From: Flavobacterium sp.
Lineage (GTDB): Bacteria; Bacteroidota; Bacteroidia; Flavobacteriales; Flavobacteriaceae
Direction: 5' to 3'
DNA: 8,523 bases
Assembly (NCBI GenBank): GCA_027483785.1
Contig: JAIXTU010000337.1
Coordinates: 1 to 8,523, forward strand
The notes below the pieces were generated by a model. It saw nothing but the letters and a program-made list of their open reading frames with translations, made no database searches and was not told where the DNA came from. Shown one piece after another: positions 1-7,437 of this stretch (within the stretch, counting starts at the first letter, position 1; each line of letters starts with the position of its first letter). Both the position numbers and the translations under genes were made by a program.

Positions 1-1
1 T

Positions 2-1087
2 AGTGCCTACCAACAGCTGCCACAAGACCCTTTCGACAAGCTGTTCGAGATTTTTAAAGAACTCATTGTGCATACTTCGGGAGATTTCGATGAGGCAATC
101 GACTGGTTACGACAGCTCGACGACGAATACAAACTAACAACTCCCGAATATACCATCGACGATTTTATCCGAGATTTAATCGAACGCGGATTCATCCGAC
201 AAGAAATCCAGCCCGACGGCAGTGGCGAAACCGAACTTTCTTCCAAGCTTGAACAACTAATCCGAAAATCGGCCCTTGAACAAATCTTCGGCGACTTAGC
301 CAAACGCGGTACCGGAAACCACGGCAGTAAATCCGACGGTCGTGGCGACGAACTTACCGGCGGACACCGCGCCTACCAATTTGGCGATGCACCTGAACTA
401 ATTGATGTAACCGCCAGCCTGCGAAACGCACACCAAAACAATTTCGGAGCCGATTTACAACTCACCGAAGACGATTTACTCGTAAACGAAACTGAATACA
501 AATCGCAAATGAGTACCGTATTAATGATTGATATCAGTCACAGTATGATTCTCTATGGCGAAGATCGCATCACACCAGCCAAAAAAGTGGCTATGGCATT
601 GGCCGAACTCATCACCACCCGCTATCCTAAAGATACACTTGACATCATTGTTTTTGGTAACGATGCTTGGCCCGTGCAATTAAAAGATTTGCCTTATCTG
701 CAAGTCGGACCGTTTCACACCAATACCGTAGCAGGCCTGCAATTGGCGCTCGATATTCTTCGGCGAAAGCGAAATACCAACAAGCAAATTTTTATGATTA
801 CCGACGGCAAGCCCAGTTGTGTGCGCGAAAAAGACGGTAGATATTACATGAACAGCAACGGACTCGACGAGTACATCGTAGAACAATGCTACAACGTAGC
901 CCGACAAGCTAAAAAACTACATATTCCGATAACCACCTTTATGATTGCGCAAGATCCGTATTTACAGCGATTTGTAAACAATTTTACGCAAGCTAACCAG
1001 GGTAAAGCCTTCTACACCGGACTTAAAGGTTTGGGCGAAATGATTTTTGAAGATTATAAAAACAATAGAAAAAAGAGACTTAGATAA
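2..1087 (+). CDS. VWA domain protein with intact MIDAS, partner of the downstream AAA+ ATPase (5' partial)
   Basis: The frame is open from the first full codon at position 2 and has no natural start inside the window, so the gene begins upstream; 361 residues are visible. A GTG at 68 could be read as a start, but the sequence before it (PFDKLFEIFKELI) continues the conserved-looking protein, so I reject it. The N-terminal half is charged and hydrophilic. The C-terminal half is a von Willebrand factor A domain with a complete metal-ion-dependent adhesion site: DISHS at 530-544 (D-x-S-x-S), a threonine in HTNTVAG near 716-736, and the aspartate of ITDG at 803-805. No signal peptide or membrane segment is visible, so it is probably cytoplasmic. 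VWA proteins of this type work with AAA+ ATPases, as the D and I subunits of magnesium chelatase do, binding a metal-linked partner through the MIDAS. The stop is 1 base before the ATPase start, indicating one operon. The target is unknown. Confidence 0.9.
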   Translation, partial: SAYQQLPQDPFDKLFEIFKELIVHTSGDFDEAIDWLRQLDDEYKLTTPEYTIDDFIRDLIERGFIRQEIQPDGSGETELSSKLEQLIRKSALEQIFGDLAKRGTGNHGSKSDGRGDELTGGHRAYQFGDAPELIDVTASLRNAHQNNFGADLQLTEDDLLVNETEYKSQMSTVLMIDISHSMILYGEDRITPAKKVAMALAELITTRYPKDTLDIIVFGNDAWPVQLKDLPYLQVGPFHTNTVAGLQLALDILRRKRNTNKQIFMITDGKPSCVREKDGRYYMNSNGLDEYIVEQCYNVARQAKKLHIPITTFMIAQDPYLQRFVNNFTQANQGKAFYTGLKGLGEMIFEDYKNNRKKRLR

Positions 1088-1088
1088 C

Positions 1089-2552
1089 ATGAACGAACTA
1101 ACAAAGTTGAAAACCCTCGGTGACCTCAAAAAAGCCGGATTTTCGTATCAATCCATAAAACAAGAACTTAAGAAAAATCTGAAGGCAAAAATTGCTGCAA
1201 AACAAGATGCCTTTCCAGGTATTTTTGGCTATCACGAAACTGTTTTACCTGAAATAGAACGCGCCATTCTCAGCGGTCACAACATAAATCTTTTAGGATT
1301 GCGCGGCCAAGCTAAAACCCGAATTGCCCGCTCCATGATTGGATTACTCGACGAATACATTCCCGTGGTTCAAGGCTCTGAAATTAACGACGATCCGTTC
1401 GCTCCAGTGAGTTTTTACGCGAAAAATCTAATTGCAGAAAAAGGCGACCAAACACCCATTGAATGGCTACATCGAGACGAACGTTTCTCTGAAAAACTTG
1501 CCACGCCCGACGTTACTGTTGCCGACCTAATTGGCGATATCGACCCTATTAAAGCGGCTAACCTCAAACTTTCGTACGCCGATCACCGCGTTATTCATTA
1601 CGGAATGATTCCGCGCGCCAACCGTTGTATATTCGTTATCAACGAGTTACCCGACCTGCAAGCGCGAATACAAGTAGCTTTGTTCAATATCTTGCAAGAA
1701 GGCGATGTTCAGATTCGCGGATTTAAACTTCGACTAGAACTCGACATGCAGTTTATTTTCACGGCAAATCCGGAAGATTACACGAACCGCGGAAGCATCG
1801 TAACACCTTTGAAAGACCGCATTGGTTCGCAAATTTTAACGCATTATCCAACAGATATCGAAACCGCCAAGAAAATTACTTCCTACGAAACGGCTGCCGA
1901 CACGCGTCTGGAACATGTGTACATCCCGGAAGTAGCCCGCGATTTGCTCGAACAAATTAGTTTCTCAGCACGCGAAAGTGAATACATCGACCAAAAAAGC
2001 GGCGTTAGTGCACGTTTGTCGGTTACCGCCTTCGAAAATTTGCTAAGCACCGCCGAGTTACGCACGTTGCGCTCTGGAGAAAACAAAACGACCCTTCGTT
2101 TGGGCGACTTCATCGGAGTCATTCCCGCGATCACTGGAAAAGTAGAGTTGGTTTACGAAGGTGAACAAGAAGGCGCTGCTTTTGTGGCGCATCTAATTCT
2201 CGACGAGGCGGTTAAGTCTGTTTTTAGCAGTATTTTCCCAAAAATCGAGAAGCTGGAAAAACCAAATCAACCTTCTGTATATCAAGATGTTTACACGTGG
2301 TTTTTCAACGAGGGTGAAATTGTGCTAACCGAAGATCAAAGCGATCGCGCCTACAAAGCCGAGCTCGAACGCAACCCTGCCCTATTTCAATTGATCGATC
2401 AATACGCGGCAAACGCCGATAAATCCGATCGCTATTTCATCGCCGAGGTATTGCTTTGGGGACTCGCCGCGCAAAAGAAACTCGCTAAAAATCGGGTTCG
2501 AAACAGCACCACGTTCCGCGATTTGTACGCCAATTACGTGAGCGGTTTGTAA
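1089..2552 (+). CDS. AAA+ ATPase, magnesium-chelatase I-subunit/MoxR-like
   Basis: The product is 487 residues and begins MNELTKLKTLGDLKKAGF. I chose the ATG at 1089 because it follows the upstream stop by 1 base; the longer in-frame TTG at 1047 would add 14 residues inside the VWA gene. The AAA+ core follows a short helical N-terminus: a Walker A-like GLRGQAKT at residues 70-77, a Walker B-like IFVINELPDL at 181-190, a sensor-1 asparagine in FTANPEDYTNRG (N227), and a likely arginine finger in PLKDRIGSQ (R244). Two canonical positions are changed: alanine replaces the last glycine before the Walker A lysine, and asparagine replaces the Walker B aspartate, while K76 and E186 remain. I recall the GxRGQAK form as usual for this Bacteroidota branch, often labelled magnesium chelatase or sigma-54-interacting regulator. 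There is no DNA-binding domain, so a regulator role is unlikely. No chlorophyll genes are nearby, so true magnesium insertion is not supported. With the VWA protein it probably forms a remodelling complex of unknown target. Confidence 0.88.
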   Translation: MNELTKLKTLGDLKKAGFSYQSIKQELKKNLKAKIAAKQDAFPGIFGYHETVLPEIERAILSGHNINLLGLRGQAKTRIARSMIGLLDEYIPVVQGSEINDDPFAPVSFYAKNLIAEKGDQTPIEWLHRDERFSEKLATPDVTVADLIGDIDPIKAANLKLSYADHRVIHYGMIPRANRCIFVINELPDLQARIQVALFNILQEGDVQIRGFKLRLELDMQFIFTANPEDYTNRGSIVTPLKDRIGSQILTHYPTDIETAKKITSYETAADTRLEHVYIPEVARDLLEQISFSARESEYIDQKSGVSARLSVTAFENLLSTAELRTLRSGENKTTLRLGDFIGVIPAITGKVELVYEGEQEGAAFVAHLILDEAVKSVFSSIFPKIEKLEKPNQPSVYQDVYTWFFNEGEIVLTEDQSDRAYKAELERNPALFQLIDQYAANADKSDRYFIAEVLLWGLAAQKKLAKNRVRNSTTFRDLYANYVSGL

Positions 2553-2564
2553 TTTTTGGGCAAC

Positions 2565-2603
2565 TGCCCGGCGTCGTTACTATTGGTCGAAAAACGCCGG
2601 GCA
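2565..2603. repeat. 9-bp perfect GC-rich inverted repeat after the ATPase stop
   Basis: TGCCCGGCG at 2565-2573 is exactly complementary to CGCCGGGCA at 2595-2603, with a 21-base loop between them in which TCG (2574-2576) and CGA (2588-2590) could extend the stem. The left arm can instead pair with GGGC just before it (GGGCAACTGCCC). The repeat begins 13 bases after the ATPase stop. There is no T-run after the stem on either strand, so it is not a standard intrinsic terminator. It may stabilise the 3' end of the mRNA or work together with the hairpin that follows. Confidence 0.6.
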
Positions 2604-2605
2604 CC

Positions 2606-2750
2606 GCGCTTTCCAAGTCAAGGTACCTCATAAAACGCACAACTGCAGTTTAAAAAATGGCTTCTTAGGTCGCCATCTTTTAACCGCAGTTGTTCGCGTT
2701 TTCTAACGGTACGCTTGCTTTTGCAATCGCTGTCGCAGAAATGAGTACCT
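2606..2750. repeat. Long imperfect inverted repeat spanning the convergent junction
   Basis: The strong hairpin at 2632-2702 is extended outwards by weaker arms. Reading 2606-2631 against the complement of 2703-2730 gives shared blocks GCG, AAG and GTACC with several mismatches and two one-base gaps. A second outer match joins AGGTACCTCAT (2621-2631) with ATGAGTACCT (2741-2750), which are complementary apart from one extra C. GTAC occurs three times (2623, 2709, 2745). The symmetry therefore covers about 125-130 bp, almost to the dsbD stop at 2755. This could be a compound terminator or a small non-coding palindromic element such as a MITE. No open frame of note lies inside. The inner stem is clear, while the outer arms are judged by eye only. 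Confidence 0.5.
2632..2702. terminator. Strong imperfect hairpin, probable bidirectional terminator between convergent operons
   Basis: The left arm (2632-2661) and right arm (2672-2702) pair at about 27 of 30 positions around a 10-base loop. The stem runs from AAAACGC/GCGTTTT at the base through ACAACTGC/GCAGTTGT to ATGGC/GCCAT at the tip. The A-run before and T-run after the stem give a short T tract in both directions. The hairpin lies 80 bases past the ATPase stop on + and 53 bases past the dsbD stop on -, so one structure could end both transcripts. The T tract is only four bases, making termination strength uncertain. Confidence 0.72.
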
Positions 2751-2754
2751 GTCG

Positions 2755-4776
2755 TTAAAACTTTTTTACGCCTTCCTTCAACCAAGATAAATAGGTGTCT
2801 ACATCTGGTGTGTACGCAACAGGTTCATTTAAAATCTTTTCCTCGTGATCCATCAAAACATAGTAAGGACGCGCGTTCGTGCCGTAGCGTTGTCTTTGAA
2901 ACTCGCTCCATTTTTGTCCGACGGTAGCAATTTTATTTCCTGTTTCTTTTGAAATATATTGTTCTGCTTCAGGCAACTGCGTCCGTTCATCGCCAAAGAG
3001 CGAAATAAGAACCACGTCATTTTTCAAAATTTTTAAAACATTTTCGTCCGACCAAACATTTGCTTCCATCAATCTACAATTTTGGCAAGCTCTTCCGGTA
3101 AAGTCAATCAATACAGGCTTTCCAACTTTTTTCGCGTAAGCTAAACCGGCTTCATACTCTTCAAAACTAGCAATTCCGTGCGGACCAGCAACGGCACCTT
3201 CCGGTAAAGCTGTGCCATTTTCGGTAGTTATGCTTCCTCCAAAGCCATTCGGACTTTCACTGTACGTTAAAGGTGGTGGAAATGCGCTAATCAACTTTAA
3301 GGGCGCGCCCCACAATCCAGGAATTAAATATACTGTAAAACTGAACGTTAAGACAGCAAGTAATGCTCGCGAAACGGATAAATGATCAAGCGGACTATCG
3401 TGAGGAAAACGAATTTTTCCGAACAAGTACAAGCTTAAAGAACCGAAAATGGCAACCCAAATAGCGATAAACACTTCACGTTCCAAATAATGCGTATTCA
3501 AAACTAAATCGGCATTCGATAAAAATTTAAAAGCTAATGCCAATTCAATAAAACCAAAAACAACTTTGACTGTATTGAGCCAACCGCCCGACTTTGGCAA
3601 ATTTCCAAGTAATGAAGGCGCTAAAGCAAAAAACATAAACGGCAAGGCCAGTCCGAGGCCAAATCCCAACATCGCTAAAGATAAAATCCATGCGCCGCCA
3701 TCCGAATTAAGCGATGTTCCTAAAACGAATCCCAAAGCAGGGCCAATACACGAAAACGACACGATAATCAGCGTAAGCGCCATAAAGAAAATACCAATTT
3801 TTCCGCCGCGATCCGAAGCCGAATCAACTTTGTTAGCCAAAGCACTTGGCATGGTAATTTCGAAAGCTCCAAAGAACGAAACTGCGAAAATGCTGAAAAT
3901 GATAAAAAAGAATACATTCAACCATACATTGGTCGAAATCTCTGAAAAAACGTCTGGATTTGCTCCTTCCAACAAATGAAAAGGCAACGTAATCAATACG
4001 CAAATCAATACGATGCAAAAGCCGTAAAATATTGCATTAAAACGACCTTTCGCCTTACTTCCCGATTGTTTCAAAAAGAAACTTACCGTCATCGGAATCA
4101 TCGGAAAAACACAAGGCGTTATAGTGGCAACAATACCGCCTAAAAACGCTAAAAGAAAAATGCTCCAAATACTCTTGTCATCGGCTTTCTCTTCTTTAAT
4201 TTCTGTGGATTTTTCCAGCTTTTTTGAATACTTGGCATTGGTGACAACTGCCGCAGTATCAACAGCTTTTGAGACCGTATCGCCAGCAGCAACCGTATTG
4301 CTTTCACCAGTTATAGGAGTGGCAACCTTGGGTTCGGGAAGTGAAAAAGTAAAGGTTTTATCTTCGTTAATACATTTTTCTTCACATACTTGATAGGAAA
4401 GTGAAGCAACAACAGACTTTACTTTCGGATTTTTTCGGGAAATTTTCTGACGTAAAACAACTTTTCCTTCAAAGAAAACTTCATCCACACCAAAAACATC
4501 ATTAAATGCGCGTTTTGTTTTGCTTTCTGTGGTTTTTCCAATCAAATCATAACCTTTTCCTAAAGCTTCGTATGTTGCCAGTAGCGGAAGCGGACCGCCA
4601 TCGGGTGTGGTTTGCGAATAAACGTGCCAACCAGCATCGATCTTTCCGGTGAAAACCAAAGTGAACGTTTCATTGCCGTTATCTTCAACAGCAGTTTGCC
4701 ATTTTACAGGCTGAATAACCTGCGCCACTGCCGAAAAGGCAAAGAGCAAAACGAAAAAAGAAAGTATTTTCTTCAT
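2755..4776 (-). CDS. dsbD: Thiol-disulfide interchange protein DsbD (cytochrome c biogenesis/thioredoxin family)
   Basis: The 673-residue inner-membrane protein passes electrons from cytoplasmic thioredoxin to periplasmic thiol partners. All three modules are present. A signal peptide (residues 1-18, probable cleavage AVA|QV) leads into a periplasmic N-terminal domain with a cysteine pair C131/C135 in VCEEKC. After an acidic-basic linker comes a core of about eight membrane helices (roughly 202-490) with C222 in TPCVFPMIP and C343 in FSCIGPALG, the pair expected to relay electrons through the membrane. The C-terminal thioredoxin-like domain (about 540-665) carries the CxxC motif C564-QN-C567. 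All six functional cysteines are therefore intact. The N-terminal pair spacing (CX3C) is shorter than in the E. coli protein. The length exceeds E. coli DsbD (about 565) because of longer linkers. The start ATG (4774-4776) overlaps the tilS stop as ATGA, implying translational coupling. This call covers the full-length reductase rather than a short CcdA, which lacks the outer domains. Confidence 0.95.
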   Translation of the reverse strand: MKKILSFFVLLFAFSAVAQVIQPVKWQTAVEDNGNETFTLVFTGKIDAGWHVYSQTTPDGGPLPLLATYEALGKGYDLIGKTTESKTKRAFNDVFGVDEVFFEGKVVLRQKISRKNPKVKSVVASLSYQVCEEKCINEDKTFTFSLPEPKVATPITGESNTVAAGDTVSKAVDTAAVVTNAKYSKKLEKSTEIKEEKADDKSIWSIFLLAFLGGIVATITPCVFPMIPMTVSFFLKQSGSKAKGRFNAIFYGFCIVLICVLITLPFHLLEGANPDVFSEISTNVWLNVFFFIIFSIFAVSFFGAFEITMPSALANKVDSASDRGGKIGIFFMALTLIIVSFSCIGPALGFVLGTSLNSDGGAWILSLAMLGFGLGLALPFMFFALAPSLLGNLPKSGGWLNTVKVVFGFIELALAFKFLSNADLVLNTHYLEREVFIAIWVAIFGSLSLYLFGKIRFPHDSPLDHLSVSRALLAVLTFSFTVYLIPGLWGAPLKLISAFPPPLTYSESPNGFGGSITTENGTALPEGAVAGPHGIASFEEYEAGLAYAKKVGKPVLIDFTGRACQNCRLMEANVWSDENVLKILKNDVVLISLFGDERTQLPEAEQYISKETGNKIATVGQKWSEFQRQRYGTNARPYYVLMDHEEKILNEPVAYTPDVDTYLSWLKEGVKKF

Positions 4777-6092
4777 GAATACAAAGTGAACTTAAGAATT
4801 GATTTAGTTTGTGTTGTTGCGAGGTAATTTCTGTTTGCCCGGTAACCCACGACCCAAATGACTTGCTCTGAATCGCATAACACCCGCGCTTTTTTTCGAT
4901 ACTCCAAAGATACCTTTTCGTCTCTTAAAAACTTCCCAACACTTTTGGTGCCGGCAGACATTCCTTCAGGAGCAAATTTATCAGTTTGTACGTAATTTCT
5001 GAGATTTAAATTCCCAGAAATCAAATCGGCATCGACGTATATTTCCGTTCGTGTTGATTTCTGATATGAATCCACGTAAGTGCCCGAAAATGCAATGGGT
5101 TCTGTAAACTCAAACGGAATGGTTTTGATCTCCACATGTATCGGTGGTTCCTCTTCCTTTACAGAAAGAAGTAAAAAATCCCGGTCTTTTGTCAAAACGG
5201 AATCCTCCGAAAAAACGTGTTTTCCCGTTTCTCCGAAAGGTAAATCGTAAATATCGTTCCATGCATGAAAACCAAAATCGGCTAACCAAAATTGCAAATA
5301 AGCTCGATAATTAGGAAACTTCAACAATTCAGGTATGTGCAATTTTTTATGTCCGTGACTGTCTTGCACCACCTGACTTAAAACGGCGGCGGCAGCATCG
5401 GTAGCGAGCGATTGCGTTTGTTCCCAAGCTTGAATACTTGCGTGAAAACTGGCTTCGAAACTCGGATTTAACGATGTAAAAAGCGGTACCAATTCGTGCC
5501 GAATTTTATTTCGCGTATAGTCGGTTTTTGCGTTCGAAGCATCTTCTCGCCAACTGAGATCTCGCACCGCGGCATGCTCTCGAATTTCTTCTTTAGAAAA
5601 AGATAGTAAAGGTCTAATGACGCATCCATTGCGTTTCGGAATTCCCAACAAACCTTCGATTCCGGTTCCGCGCGCCAGATGAAACAAAACGGTTTCAATA
5701 CTATCGTTTAAATGATGTGCCGTTAAAACAAACTCAAACGCCTCTTGAGTTCGAATTTCTTCAAAATAGTTATACCGCAAAATTCGGGCGGCTTCCTGAG
5801 TTGAAATTTTAGCATTCGCTGCAAACGATTTGGTGTCGAAACGCGCGCTAAAAAATGGTATATGATGCGTTTCCGCGAAAGCGCGAACAAACTGCTCATC
5901 TTCGTCACTTTCAACACCTCGTAGCTGAAAATTACAATGAACGATCCCGATTGAAAAGTTTGCTGCGAGCAGTAAATCTGTTAAAACAATACTATCGATT
6001 CCGCCACTAACTGCTACTAGCAGGCGCGCCTTGTTTAGTTCAGGGAATTGCTCCTGAATGATTTTGCTAAATCGACTAACGAACTTGCTCAA
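4773..6092 (-). CDS. tilS: tRNA(Ile)-lysidine synthetase TilS
   Basis: This cytoplasmic enzyme uses ATP and lysine to convert C34 of the tRNA-Ile with CAU anticodon to lysidine, changing its decoding from AUG to AUA; it is normally essential. The 439-residue length fits the long, three-domain form. The N-terminal PP-loop is SGGIDS at residues 29-34, followed by NFQLRG (54-59), HHLNDSIET (126-134) with RGTGIEGLLGI just after, and the diagnostic block WREDASN...YTRNKIRHELVP (181-203). A central helical region follows, then a TilS C-terminal domain (about 362-435) with KFLRDEKVSLEYRKKARVL. The start must be TTG (6090-6092): no ATG or GTG lies in frame between the stop codon six codons upstream and the PP-loop, and only a CTG directly precedes it. 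The reading frame begins 17 bases inside pabB and ends by a 4-base overlap with dsbD, so translation is probably coupled on both sides. Confidence 0.95.
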   Translation of the reverse strand: MSKFVSRFSKIIQEQFPELNKARLLVAVSGGIDSIVLTDLLLAANFSIGIVHCNFQLRGVESDEDEQFVRAFAETHHIPFFSARFDTKSFAANAKISTQEAARILRYNYFEEIRTQEAFEFVLTAHHLNDSIETVLFHLARGTGIEGLLGIPKRNGCVIRPLLSFSKEEIREHAAVRDLSWREDASNAKTDYTRNKIRHELVPLFTSLNPSFEASFHASIQAWEQTQSLATDAAAAVLSQVVQDSHGHKKLHIPELLKFPNYRAYLQFWLADFGFHAWNDIYDLPFGETGKHVFSEDSVLTKDRDFLLLSVKEEEPPIHVEIKTIPFEFTEPIAFSGTYVDSYQKSTRTEIYVDADLISGNLNLRNYVQTDKFAPEGMSAGTKSVGKFLRDEKVSLEYRKKARVLCDSEQVIWVVGYRANRNYLATTQTKSILKFTLYS

Positions 6093-7383
6093 CAGAAATC
6101 GGATTTAAAACTTCAATCATTGCTTTTGCTTTAAGCAAGCATTCCTGATACTCTTCGGCTGGATCTGCATTGGCAGTAATGGCGCTTCCTACCGAGAACG
6201 TTGTTTCGCCCGATTTCGTATCGCAAAGAATTGATCGAATGATGACATTCAAGTCGAAATCGCCGTTTGGCGCCATGTAACCAAAACTTCCGCTATACAT
6301 ACCACGAGCGCTGGGCTCATATAAATCAATCCATTTCATAGCCTCAACTTTAGGTGCACCAGTCATGCTTCCCATCGGAAAAGTAGCTTCAAGAATATCA
6401 AAAAAGCTTGCATCTGCGCGTAGTTGACACGAAATCGTTGAGATCATCTGGTGCACTTGTTTGAAACTGTAAATTTCACATAATTCTTCTACTCGAACGG
6501 AATTTTTGGTTGCGACTTTAGAAAGATCGTTTCGGACTAAATCGACTATCATCACATTTTCGGCGCGCTCTTTTGCGTTGCTTTTCAGTGCTGCTTTAAG
6601 CTGCTCGTCGATTTCTGCTTCGCTGCTTCTTCTCGCGGTTCCTTTGATTGGTTGCGAGGTTATTTTTAAGCCTTGCTTTCGAAGAAAACGTTCGGGAGAA
6701 GAAGATATCACTGCACTTTCGTGCCACTTAAAAAAGCCTGAAAAAGGTGCTTCTGATTTAGAATTAAGCGCTGAATATAAGGCGTTTATATTCGGGTTTA
6801 AAATTTTTGTTTGAAACGGAAAGCAGAAATTTATTTCGTAAAAATCGCCTGCCTGAATATGCTCCAAAATCTTAGTCGCCCGCGCTAGATAATCGGCTTT
6901 ACTTAGCTGTGGTATAACCTCGCTCGCAACTAAATTCTTGTGCTGTTCTGTGTCTTGAATATTCGCAATTCGATGCACTAACTCTTCTGCGGCAGCGAAA
7001 TCTAAATAAGTTTCCAAAACAATTTCATCTTCCACAAAAAATACAAATTCGGGCACAAAAACTGCGAGTTTAGGAAAAGAAATAGATGCAGGAATAGATG
7101 TATGATTCTTATGGAACAAGTTTTTAAAATTGTATGCAACGGCAATGAACTTCCAATCGGGATTTGATATAAAGCTTGCTGCTGCGTTTAAATCGCCGGC
7201 GCTATCGCACTCAAAGGCATTTCTTGAACCAAATGCATATATTTTCGAATACGTGCAACTATTTTGTTTTGCGTTAGAATTTAAGTACGCGGCGTATTTT
7301 TGCGTAAGAACATACGTGCGAAGCTTGTTTTCAAACACGTTAATGTCGATTGTTGGAAAAGAAAATCTGTTTCGTTGAATCAT
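6076..7383 (-). CDS. pabB: Aminodeoxychorismate synthase component I (PabB)
   Basis: The 435-residue member of the chorismate-binding family joins chorismate and ammonia to make 4-amino-4-deoxychorismate, the precursor of p-aminobenzoate and folate. The decisive motif is PIKGT at residues 245-249: PabB uses this lysine (K247) as a nucleophile, where anthranilate synthase TrpE has PIAGT. Other family blocks are AGDFYEINF (178-186), ENVMIVDLVRNDL (275-287), HQMIST (311-316), the chorismate-site GSMTGAPK (338-345), RGMYSGSFGY (360-369) and GSAITANADPAEEYQE (399-414). The N-terminal ~150 residues are poorly conserved and the tryptophan-feedback motif of TrpE is not seen, which also favours PabB. 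No glutaminase (pabA) or lyase (pabC) gene is in the window, so the amidotransferase partner must come from elsewhere. The ATG at 7381-7383 is the first in frame. The 3' end overlaps tilS by 17 bases. Menaquinone or salicylate isochorismate synthase is the alternative, disfavoured by PIKGT. Confidence 0.92.
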   Translation of the reverse strand: MIQRNRFSFPTIDINVFENKLRTYVLTQKYAAYLNSNAKQNSCTYSKIYAFGSRNAFECDSAGDLNAAASFISNPDWKFIAVAYNFKNLFHKNHTSIPASISFPKLAVFVPEFVFFVEDEIVLETYLDFAAAEELVHRIANIQDTEQHKNLVASEVIPQLSKADYLARATKILEHIQAGDFYEINFCFPFQTKILNPNINALYSALNSKSEAPFSGFFKWHESAVISSSPERFLRKQGLKITSQPIKGTARRSSEAEIDEQLKAALKSNAKERAENVMIVDLVRNDLSKVATKNSVRVEELCEIYSFKQVHQMISTISCQLRADASFFDILEATFPMGSMTGAPKVEAMKWIDLYEPSARGMYSGSFGYMAPNGDFDLNVIIRSILCDTKSGETTFSVGSAITANADPAEEYQECLLKAKAMIEVLNPISVEQVR

Positions 7384-7437
7384 AGTGCTAAGGTAAGAAA
7401 CCTAGCGTTTTGAAGTGTACAGCGGCTTGTTTTTAAA

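Noticed and set aside
68..70. GTG as the start of the VWA gene
   Set aside because: The frame is open to position 2 and the upstream codons read as continuing conserved-looking protein (PFDKLFEIFKELI); the true start is outside the window.
1047..1088. Longer start (TTG at 1047) for the AAA+ ATPase
   Set aside because: It would overlap the VWA gene by 41 bases with a rare codon, while ATG at 1089 follows the VWA stop directly and gives a natural N-terminus.
1089..2552. Sigma-54-dependent regulator or true magnesium chelatase for chlorophyll
   Set aside because: There is no GAFTGA loop or helix-turn-helix domain, and no tetrapyrrole-cofactor genes nearby; only the shared AAA+ core supports those names.
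3566..3979. 137-codon open frame on the + strand inside dsbD
   Set aside because: It is antisense to the well-supported membrane core of dsbD and has no recognisable domain; it reads as a shadow of the real gene.
6076..7383. Anthranilate synthase TrpE as the identity of the chorismate enzyme
   Set aside because: The active-site motif is PIKGT, not PIAGT, the tryptophan feedback site is not seen, and no other trp gene is adjacent.
7397..7404. Possible -7 box (TAGGTTTC on the minus strand) upstream of pabB
   Set aside because: One base off the TAnnTTTG consensus and no TTG at the right distance upstream; read-through from the preceding gene is as likely.
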